From: RGIG4034 sp045628945
GTDB taxonomy: Bacteria > Bacillota > Clostridia > Lachnospirales > Lachnospiraceae
DNA: 20,034 nt
Direction of reading: 5' to 3'
Assembly: GCA_045628945.1 (NCBI GenBank)
Contig: JAZQQG010000034.1
Location: 1 to 20,034, forward strand
A program made the position numbers and the translations under genes. The notes below the pieces were generated by a model that worked only from the letters and a program-made list of their open reading frames with translations, searched no databases and was not told the origin of the DNA. Within the stretch, counting starts at the first letter, position 1; each line of letters begins with the position of its first letter. Positions 7,803-15,100 of this stretch are shown here, in pieces.

Positions 7803-7831
7803 ATTATAGTATATGTGTATACAATTTGCAA
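7803..7831 (-). promoter_or_regulatory. Predicted sigma-A promoter of gdhA
   Basis: TTGCAA (7826-7831) and TATAAT (7803-7808) with a 17-base spacer, the same hexamers and spacing as the glnA promoter. The leader would be about 95 bases. Two abutting inverted repeats cover the -35 box and the spacer. Confidence 0.82.
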
Positions 7832-7840
7832 CAGCAAATT
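7809..7840 (-). promoter_or_regulatory. Two abutting inverted repeats in the gdhA promoter (candidate operators)
   Basis: AATTTGC-TGTT-GCAAATT (7823-7840) is a perfect 7-base inverted repeat overlapping the -35 box. GTATA-CACA-TATAC (7809-7822) is a perfect 5-base inverted repeat filling the spacer up to the -10 box. Position and symmetry suggest repressor binding. No known operator consensus is recognised. Confidence 0.5.
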
Positions 7841-7852
7841 TATAAAAGCTGA

Positions 7853-7917
7853 GTCAAAAAACGCTTTTGTATTTTCTCGGCACTTTGGCTCCAGCACCTC
7901 ATACAGATGCTCGTACG
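7853..7917 (-). repeat. Repeat-like intergenic segment between purB terminator and gdhA promoter
   Basis: Non-coding segment with a small hairpin at 7893-7911 (AGCATC / GGTGCT, loop TGTATGA), followed by GAGCCAAAGTGCCG and an A-rich stretch. The words TATGAG and GAGCCAA-GTG recur in the neighbouring palindrome (TATGAGCCAAGTG), as if degenerate copies of one element lie side by side. It has the look of a dispersed intergenic repeat, but this window has no second full copy to prove it. Confidence 0.35.
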
Positions 7918-8028
7918 AAAAAAGGCGCCGCGGGTATGAGGAATTCCGAAGCCTTTGTATGAGCCATGGTGGGACCGGGCCCACTTGGCTCATACAACCA
8001 GCGAGGAATTTCTTATACCTGCGACGCC
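7918..8028 (-). terminator. Long palindrome and T-tract after purB (terminator)
   Basis: The RNA can fold into one stem about 50 bases long. Outer arms GGCGTCGC/GCGGCGCC pair fully with one G-U. GGTAT/ATACC and AATTCC/GGAATT come next with small internal loops, then an unpaired 7x7 region. The inner hairpin at 7955-7997 pairs TTGTATGAGCCA with TGGCTCATACAA, then GTGGG with CCCAC. TTTTTT (7918-7923) follows the outer arm directly. It starts 22 bases after the purB stop and is far longer than a normal terminator. Confidence 0.75.
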
Positions 8029-8050
8029 GATTTATACACGCGCTTTCAAC

Positions 8051-9505
8051 TTATACATTAATGGTTGCGGTTGCACCTAACAGTTCACTGTTTGCTGCCA
8101 ACATCGGCTTTACAAAATCCGACAGATACTTGTCGACCTGTTCTACCGCTCTTCCGACATAGTTGGCGGGAATCATGTAGCTCTGAAGTTCCTCTAACGT
8201 TAAGTCAAAGGTATCACAGTCGGCAATCAGCTCTAAGAGGTTATTGTCCAGGCCCTTCTGCTTAATGTTCACACCGGCCTCCATGCTGAGCTTACGAATC
8301 TCCTCATGAAGTTCCTGACGGTTACCGCCGTTCTTTACGGCATCCATCATAATATTCTCGGTCGCCATAAAAGGAAGCTCGCTTAAGAGTCTCTTCTCAA
8401 TGACCTTCGTATTCACTACCAATCCGTCTGCCACATTCAGACACAGATCCAATACACCATCCGTTGCAAGGAAGCCCTCGGATACGGATACTCTCTTATT
8501 GGCAGAGTCATCCAGAGTTCTCTCAAACCACTGGGTTGCCGATACAATCGCAGGGTTCAATGCGTCTACCATGATATAGTTCGACAGGGAAGCAATACGT
8601 TCGGAGCGCATGGGATTTCTCTTATATGCCATAGCCGAGGAACCGATCTGATTCTTTTCAAAGGGCTCTTCCACTTCCTTCAGATGCTGAAGAAGGCGAA
8701 TATCATTGGACATCTTGTGTGCGGAGGCTGCAATTCCCGCAAGAATGTTCAGCACGCGGGTGTCCACCTTACGAGAATAGGTCTGACCGGAAACGGGATA
8801 GCAGTTCTCAAAGCCCATCTTCTTGGCAATCATGGGATCGATGGCATCCAGTTTCTCCTGGTCATTGTTAAACAGTTCCTTGAAGGACGCCTGGGTTCCG
8901 GTGGTACCCTTGCAGCCAAGCAATTTAAGGCTGCCAAGAACGTACTCCAGATCCTCAAGATCCATCATAAACTCCTGAATCCACAGGGTTGCTCTTTTTC
9001 CTACCGTGGTAGGCTGTGCCGGCTGGAAATGTGTAAATGCAAGCGTCGGCTGATCTTTGTATTTTGCGGCGAAATCGGACAGCTTCGCGATGACGTTGAT
9101 CAACTTCTTACGAACCAACGTCAATGCATCACGCATAATGATGATATCGGTATTGTCACCGACATAGCAGCTGGTCGCACCCAGATGGATGATACCGGCA
9201 GCCTTGGGGCAGAGCTTACCGTAAGCATATACATGGCTCATAACGTCATGACGCACTTCCTTCTCTCTTGCCTTCGCAACATCATAATTGATGTCCGTGA
9301 TGTGCTCCTTCATCTCGTCGATCATCTCCTGGGTGACAACCAGTTTGCCATCCTGAGACAAGCCTAACTCCATCTCGGTCTCTGCGAGTGCAATCCATAA
9401 TCTTCTCCAGGTAGAGAACTTCTTGTCCTGGCTAAAAATGTACTGCATCTCCGGTGATGCATATCTTTCTGAAAAAGGGCTGATGTATCTGTCTGTTCCG
9501 CTCAT
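8051..9505 (-). CDS. purB: Adenylosuccinate lyase
   Basis: Removes fumarate from SAICAR in IMP synthesis and from adenylosuccinate in AMP synthesis, so it acts directly after both PurC and PurA. The protein has 484 residues and belongs to the fumarase/aspartase superfamily. The family signature loop reads GSSAMAYKRNPMRSE, holding the catalytic serine. The conserved THFQPAQPTTVGKR and LGATSCYVGDN regions are also present. The start at 9505 is preceded by GGAGTA. It follows purC by 31 bases with no promoter or terminator between, so the two are almost certainly one transcript. That transcript ends at the long palindrome at 7918-8028. Confidence 0.96.
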   Translation of the reverse strand: MSGTDRYISPFSERYASPEMQYIFSQDKKFSTWRRLWIALAETEMELGLSQDGKLVVTQEMIDEMKEHITDINYDVAKAREKEVRHDVMSHVYAYGKLCPKAAGIIHLGATSCYVGDNTDIIIMRDALTLVRKKLINVIAKLSDFAAKYKDQPTLAFTHFQPAQPTTVGKRATLWIQEFMMDLEDLEYVLGSLKLLGCKGTTGTQASFKELFNNDQEKLDAIDPMIAKKMGFENCYPVSGQTYSRKVDTRVLNILAGIAASAHKMSNDIRLLQHLKEVEEPFEKNQIGSSAMAYKRNPMRSERIASLSNYIMVDALNPAIVSATQWFERTLDDSANKRVSVSEGFLATDGVLDLCLNVADGLVVNTKVIEKRLLSELPFMATENIMMDAVKNGGNRQELHEEIRKLSMEAGVNIKQKGLDNNLLELIADCDTFDLTLEELQSYMIPANYVGRAVEQVDKYLSDFVKPMLAANSELLGATATINV

Positions 9506-9536
9506 ACTCTACTCCAATTGTTTTTTTATAATAGAA

Positions 9537-10409
9537 TTACTGAATCTTCTTACCGGTTAAAGTCTCATAGCCTTCCATGTAGATGGCGATGGTCTTGTCC
9601 ACCACGTCCTGAGGAAGAGTCCAGTCGTCATGGGGATTGGCCTTCAGCCAGTCACGGGCAAACTGCTTGTCAAAGGAAGGCTGACCATGGCCGGGCTCAT
9701 ACTGATCGGCAGGCCAGAAGCGGGAAGAATCGGGAGTTAACATCTCATCACCGATTACGATCTCTCCGTTCTCGTCCAGACCGAACTCAAACTTGGTATC
9801 TGCAATAATGATGCCCTTGGTCAGTGCATAATCTGCACACTTCTTGTAGAGCGCAAGGGTGCATTCCTTAATCTTGGTTGCATATTCCAGACCGTGTCCG
9901 GGGAATGCCTTCTCTAAGTAGTCGATGGACTGCTCAAAGGAAATATTCTCATCATGATCACCGATCTCTGCCTTGGTGGAAGGGGTGTAAATCGGCTCAG
10001 GCAACTTATCGGATTCCTTAAGACCTTCGGGAAGCTTAATACCGCAAACGGTGCCGTCCTCTAAGTAGCTCTTCCAGCCGGAACCGGTAATATATCCACG
10101 AACGATACACTCAACGGGAACCATCGTAAGCTTCTTAACCAGCATACTGTTACCGTTGTATTTCTCCTGACGGAAAAACTCAGGCATATCGGCAGGGTCT
10201 ACGGAAATCATATGGTTCTTAACGATATCCTTCGTGTAGTCAAACCAGAACTTCGACATCTGGGTCAGTACGGTACCCTTCTTGGTAACGGTGTTGTTCA
10301 GAATCACATCGAAGCAACTGATACGGTCGGTTGCAACCAGAATCAGGTTCTCGCCGATGTCATAGATTTCTCTTACTTTGCCTTCCTTAATCGGGGTGTA
10401 TTCTTGCAT
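9537..10409 (-). CDS. purC: SAICAR synthase (phosphoribosylaminoimidazole-succinocarboxamide synthase)
   Basis: Couples aspartate to CAIR with ATP in purine synthesis; PurB then acts on the product. The protein has 290 residues, the longer form of the family (the E. coli enzyme is near 237), with the signature GDEMLTPDSSRFWP and the extended ending seen in the long bacterial and fungal enzymes. KEGKVREIYDIGENLILVAT is the usual N-terminus. The start at 10409 is chosen because AAGGAG sits just upstream (10417-10422) and the family motif begins here. The frame stays open for 30 more codons to a TTG, but those residues resemble nothing in the family. First gene of a purC-purB unit. Confidence 0.95.
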   Translation of the reverse strand: MQEYTPIKEGKVREIYDIGENLILVATDRISCFDVILNNTVTKKGTVLTQMSKFWFDYTKDIVKNHMISVDPADMPEFFRQEKYNGNSMLVKKLTMVPVECIVRGYITGSGWKSYLEDGTVCGIKLPEGLKESDKLPEPIYTPSTKAEIGDHDENISFEQSIDYLEKAFPGHGLEYATKIKECTLALYKKCADYALTKGIIIADTKFEFGLDENGEIVIGDEMLTPDSSRFWPADQYEPGHGQPSFDKQFARDWLKANPHDDWTLPQDVVDKTIAIYMEGYETLTGKKIQ

Positions 10410-10419
10410 AATCTGTCTC

Positions 10420-10500
10420 CTTATCTCATTGCTTTCCGCACAGAATTCCGACTCCCGCAAGCGATCGCGCTCCCCATGCAAAAAAGCATAATTTACCAAT
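10420..10500 (-). other. purC leader with small hairpins
   Basis: The sequence between the predicted promoter and purC contains ATGC-TTTTTT-GCAT and the palindrome GCGATCGC, followed by GGGAGTCGGAATTC. It is more GC-rich than its surroundings and reads like an intergenic repeat. I recognise no riboswitch or PurR box in it. Confidence 0.3.
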
Positions 10501-10504
10501 ATTT

Positions 10505-10533
10505 ATACTACACGGAACGCTGATAATTCGCAA
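10505..10533 (-). promoter_or_regulatory. Possible promoter of purC-purB
   Basis: TTGCGA (10528-10533) is followed after 17 bases by TAGTAT (10505-10510), which overlaps a TATAAA. The boxes are weaker than those of gdhA and glnA. The leader would be about 90 bases. Confidence 0.45.
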
Positions 10534-10567
10534 GCAAAACTTGTGCAGAAAATTACCACCTTCCCAC

Positions 10568-10611
10568 GAACAAAGCGGCCGCACCGTGCAAGACGGGCGA
10601 CCGCTCTGTTC
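10568..10611 (-). terminator. Strong hairpin after gltD without a T-tract
   Basis: GAACAGAGCGGTCGC pairs with GCGGCCGCTTTGTTC over 15 positions, two of them G-U in the minus-strand RNA. A bulged T and a CCGT/ACGG inner stem with a CTTGC loop follow. It starts 34 bases after the gltD stop. The lack of a U-run makes it a poor intrinsic terminator; it may protect the 3' end of the gltBD message. Confidence 0.5.
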
Positions 10612-10645
10612 AGAGTAACAATATAAAGAAAGATGTTGGGCAATA

Positions 10646-12154
10646 TTACAGATTCGTATATCCCATCAGGCTCTCATCCACTGCCTTCGCAACATTGCGA
10701 CCTTCGGCAATGGCCCATACCACAAGGGACTGTCCCCTGTGCATATCGCCTGCGGTAAATACACGATCCTTACTGGTAGCATAGGCTCCGGCCTCAGTGG
10801 CAACATTGGTTCTTGCATTGCGTTCCACACCGAAATCCTCCGTAACATATGCTTCACTTCCTAAGAAACCTGCAGCAATCAATACCAGATCCGCCTTCAG
10901 TTCTGCCTCGGTTCCGGGAATCGGATCCATGGATACACGTCCCGTTGCCTTGTCCAGATGTCTTTCCAGCTTGACGGTCTTAACGCCGGTAAGATTTCCC
11001 TTCGCGTCCTTCAGATATTCCGTAACGGTTGTTGTGAAGATTCTCACATCACTTCCGTATACTGCAATCGCTTCCTCCTGGCCGTAATCGGTCTTGAAGG
11101 TCTTCGGCCATTCGGGCCAAGGATTGCTCTCCGCTCTGCACATAGGAGCGGGAGGCATCATCTCGATTTGAACCACATTGCCGGCCCCCAGTCTTACGCT
11201 GGTTCCGACACAGTCATTTCCGGTATCACCGCCACCGATTACGATGACGTTCTTGCCCTTTAAAGAGCCGAAAGAATAATCTTTTGCACCGATTACCTTT
11301 GAGGAATCGTACTGATTATCCATTAACTTCTTGCTGACTTCCTTCAGGAAATCCACTGCAAAGTAGATGCCCTTTGCATCACGACCGGGAGCCGCGATAT
11401 CTCTGGGATTCGAAGCGCCACAGCATAACACAACGCGATCGTACTGCTTCATAATCTCGGAAGCCTTAATATCCTTCCCGACATTCACGCCACACTTGAA
11501 CTCGATGCCTGCCTCTTCCATCAGCTTTACGCGACGGTCAATGGAGCGCTTGTCCAACTTCATGTTCGGAATACCGTAACGAAGGAGTCCGCCGACACGG
11601 TCATTTCGCTCAAAAACCGTTACCTTATGGCCTCTTCGATTCAAAAGCTGTGCCGCAGCAAGACCGGAAGGACCGCTACCGATGACTGCTACCGTCTTAC
11701 CGGTACGAACCTTGGGTGCTTCCTCTTTTACCAGGTCGTTCTCAAAAGCGAGGTCAATGATGACACGCTCATTATCCTTGGTAGCCACAGGCGCATCGTT
11801 GAAGCCGCAGGTACATGCCGCCTCACAGAGTGCGGGACATACGCGGGATGTAAACTCCGGGAAGGAGTGTGTCTTGCTCAAACGATTGTAAGCCTGCTCC
11901 CAGTTCCCTTTATGAACCAGCTCGTTGGTCTCGGGAACCAGATTGTGCAGAGGACAGCCGCTGGCCATTCCTGCAATCATGGTACCTGCCTGGCAGAAAG
12001 GAACACCGCAGTCCATACATCTGGCACCCTGCTTCTTCTGCTCCTCTGCCGGAAGGCTTTCATGAAATTCATCAAAATTCTTAATACGTTCCAAGGGTTC
12101 CACACAATAGGAATCCTGTCTCTTATAATCAATAAAACCGGTTGCTTTTCCCAT
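10646..12154 (-). CDS. gltD: Glutamate synthase, small (NADPH) subunit
   Basis: Passes electrons from NADPH through FAD and iron-sulfur clusters to GltB. The protein has 502 residues. The N-terminal cluster domain has Cys46, Cys49, Cys54 and Cys67, and later Cys106, Cys110 and Cys114 in RVCPALCEAAC. An FAD-binding VAVIGSGPSGLAAAQLL, a second Rossmann motif VIVIGGGDTGND for NADPH and a terminal FTAGDMHRGQSLVVWAIAEG follow in the standard order. The start at 12154 has AGGAGG eight bases upstream, directly after the TAG stop of gltB, so the two subunits are likely translated in step. Related domains occur in dihydropyrimidine dehydrogenase and NfnB, but adjacency to gltB settles the call. It closes the amt-pyrG-gltB-gltD run. 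Confidence 0.97.
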   Translation of the reverse strand: MGKATGFIDYKRQDSYCVEPLERIKNFDEFHESLPAEEQKKQGARCMDCGVPFCQAGTMIAGMASGCPLHNLVPETNELVHKGNWEQAYNRLSKTHSFPEFTSRVCPALCEAACTCGFNDAPVATKDNERVIIDLAFENDLVKEEAPKVRTGKTVAVIGSGPSGLAAAQLLNRRGHKVTVFERNDRVGGLLRYGIPNMKLDKRSIDRRVKLMEEAGIEFKCGVNVGKDIKASEIMKQYDRVVLCCGASNPRDIAAPGRDAKGIYFAVDFLKEVSKKLMDNQYDSSKVIGAKDYSFGSLKGKNVIVIGGGDTGNDCVGTSVRLGAGNVVQIEMMPPAPMCRAESNPWPEWPKTFKTDYGQEEAIAVYGSDVRIFTTTVTEYLKDAKGNLTGVKTVKLERHLDKATGRVSMDPIPGTEAELKADLVLIAAGFLGSEAYVTEDFGVERNARTNVATEAGAYATSKDRVFTAGDMHRGQSLVVWAIAEGRNVAKAVDESLMGYTNL

Positions 12155-12162
12155 TTTCGTGT

Positions 12163-12171
12163 CCTCCTCTA
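12163..12171 (-). promoter_or_regulatory. gltD Shine-Dalgarno touching the gltB stop codon
   Basis: The minus strand reads TAG-AGGAGG: the gltB stop codon (12169-12171) runs directly into a perfect Shine-Dalgarno, eight bases ahead of the gltD ATG. This fits balanced synthesis of the two subunits. Confidence 0.85.
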
Positions 12172-15100
12172 CGCTTTCTCACCAAGACTTGCATAGAAGC
12201 TCTCAATCTGAGCTTCCTCGATGCTCATTCCGCGTTCAATGAAATCTTCCGTCAGACGCATCATTTCCTTGTAGTCCGTAGGAATAATCTTCTTGAACTT
12301 AGGAAGGTAATCTTCATAATTGTCAAGGATCATTTTAGCCTTTTCAGAACCGGTGTACTTCACATGCTTCTTTAACATGTTCTTCAGTTCTTCCTTGTCG
12401 GCCTTATACTCAACACGCTCCATGAGAACCATTTCCTTGTTGAGGTTACGGTAGAGAGAGTTCTCTTCGTCCAATACATAAGCAATACCGCCGCTCATAC
12501 CGGCTGCAAAGTTCTTGCCCGTCGTACCTAAGATAACAGCAAGACCACCGGTCATGTATTCACAGCCATGCTCACCGACACCCTCTACAACGCAACGCGC
12601 ACCGGAGTTACGTACGCAGAAACGCTCGCCTGCCATACCGGCAATAAAAGCTTCACCGGAGGTTGCACCGTAGAGTGCCACATTACCGATGATGATGTTG
12701 TTCTCTGCATCGTAGGCTGCCTCTTCCGGAGCCTTAACGATTAACTTACCACCGGATAAGCCCTTACCGAAGTAGTCATTGCTGTCTCCGGTTAAATCGA
12801 GTGTCAGACCTGCGGGAATGAAGGCACCGAAGCTCTGTCCGCCTGCACCGTTACACTGCAGGGTAATGGTATCTTCTTTTAAGCCTTCATGATGGTTCTT
12901 GGTAATCTCAGCACCAAGAAGGGTACCGAAGGCACGGTCGATATTGGTTACTTCTACGGATAAGGTAACCGGAGTACCGTCCTTAATTGCGGCCTTTAAG
13001 TTCTTATCCTTTTTCATAAGCTTCTCGTCCTTGCGGCTCTCTAACTCAAAATCGAAGTCGAAGTCCGGATCGCAGGTGCAATTCTCAAAAGTAGGTTCGC
13101 CTAAGATTCTCTCTAAGCTGATCTGACTCTTCACACCGGTTAAGTCCTCTTTCTTCTTCAAAAGATCGGTACGACCTACCAGTTCGTCAATACTGCGAAC
13201 ACCAAGCTTTGCCATATATTCACGGAGTTCCTCTGCAATGAAACGCATGAAGTTCTCCACATACTCGGGCTTACCGATGAAACGCTTCCGAAGCTCGGGA
13301 TTCTGTGTTGCAACACCCATGGGGCAGGTATCCAGATTACATACACGCATCATGGCGCAGCCTAAGGTTACCAGGGGAGCGGTAGCAAAACCAAATTCCT
13401 CTGCACCGAGGATTGCGGCAATTGCCACATCACGACCGCTCATTAATTTACCGTCGGTTTCGATCACCACCTTGTTACGAAGGCCGTTCTGCATTAAGGT
13501 CTGATGGGTCTCGGCAAGACCAAGCTCCCAAGGAAGACCTGCATTGTGAATGGAACTGATGGGTGCCGCACCGGTACCTCCGTCATAACCGGAAATAAGG
13601 ATGACTCTCGCACCGGCCTTGGCAACACCGGCCGCAATCGTACCAACGCCGGCCTCGGATACCAGTTTTACAGAGATTCGTGCCTGACGATTGGCATTCT
13701 TCAGGTCATAGATTAACTGTGCAAGGTCCTCAATCGAATAAATATCATGATGAGGCGGAGGCGAAATCAAGCTTACGCCGGGAGTGGAATGTCTGGTCTT
13801 GGCAATCCAGGGATATACTTTTTTGCCGGGAAGATGTCCACCCTCACCGGGCTTAGCACCCTGTGCCATCTTAATCTGAATCTCCTTCGCGGAGACTAAG
13901 TAGCGGCTGGTAACACCGAAACGTCCGGAAGCCACCTGCTTAATGGCAGAGCTTCTGTCATGCTTCGTTCCTGCACTTTCAAGACGCTCATCGCTCTCAC
14001 CACCTTCACCGGAGTTCGACTTACCGTGAAGACGATTCATGGCGATTGCCAGTGCCTCATGTGCCTCCTCGGAGATGGAACCGTAACTCATTGCACCGGT
14101 CTTGAAACGGCGAACGATGGAATCTACGGATTCTACCTCGCTAAGGTCTACCTGGGTCTCGGGATAATTGAAGTCCATCAGGCTACGGATATAACCGGTT
14201 TCCTCGCGGTCCACCATTGCGGTGTACTGCTTGAACTTGCCATAGTCTCCCTCTCTGGTAGACATCTGTAACATATGAATGGTCTGAGGATTGTATCTAT
14301 GATCCTCGCCCTGGGAACGCATCTTATGACGTCCTATGGAATCAATCGTCATATCGGTAGCCAGTCCCAGAGGATCAAATGCACGGGAGTGCTGTGCATC
14401 GGTATTGTTGCCGATGTCCTCTAAGGTGATACCTCCGATACGGGATACGGTTCCGGTGAAATACTTATCAATCACACTCTTGTCGATACCGAGTGCTTCA
14501 AAGATTCGGCTGCCCTGATAGGACTGAATCGTGGAGACACCCATCTTGGAAGCGATCTTAACGATACCGCTGATTACTGCATCATCGTAATCCTTGGCAG
14601 CTGCGTAGTAATCCTTGTTTAACGTACCGTCCTCAATCAATTCCTGAATGGAGGCATGCGCCAGATAAGGGTTCACCGCACAGGCACCGAAGCCTAATAA
14701 GGTTGCAAACTGATGCACGGTTCTGGGTTCGCCGGTCTCCATAATCAGAGACATCGCCATACATTTCTTCGTGCGTACGAGGTGATTATGAACCGCAGCC
14801 ACACACAAAAGAGAAGGAATGGCAACATGGTTCTCATCCACTCCGCGGTCGGACAGAACGAGAATATTCGCACCGTCCTTATAAGCGCGGTCTACCTCTA
14901 CGAAAAGGTGCTCTAATGCTCTCTCAAGAGGAGTGCTCTTGTAGTAGAGCGTGGATACCTTCTCCACCTTCAGACCGCAGGACTTCAGGTGGCAGATTTT
15001 AAGTAAATCAAGATCCGACAGAATCGGGTTCTTAATCTTAAGCACGCGGCAGTTCTCGGGGCGCTCGGCAAGAAGGTCGCCGGATCGACCGAGATATACG

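Noticed and set aside
7727..7993. Minus-strand open frame of 88 codons in the purB-gdhA gap
   Set aside because: It is built from the terminator palindrome, the repeat-like segment and the gdhA promoter and leader. The peptide reflects these elements and no ribosome site precedes it.
10410..10499. In-frame N-terminal extension of purC by 30 codons
   Set aside because: It starts at TTG without a Shine-Dalgarno and resembles no SAICAR synthase, while the ATG at 10409 has AAGGAG and the family N-terminus.
10410..10567. Purine riboswitch or PurR box upstream of purC
   Set aside because: No aptamer core or paired PurR boxes could be recognised by eye.
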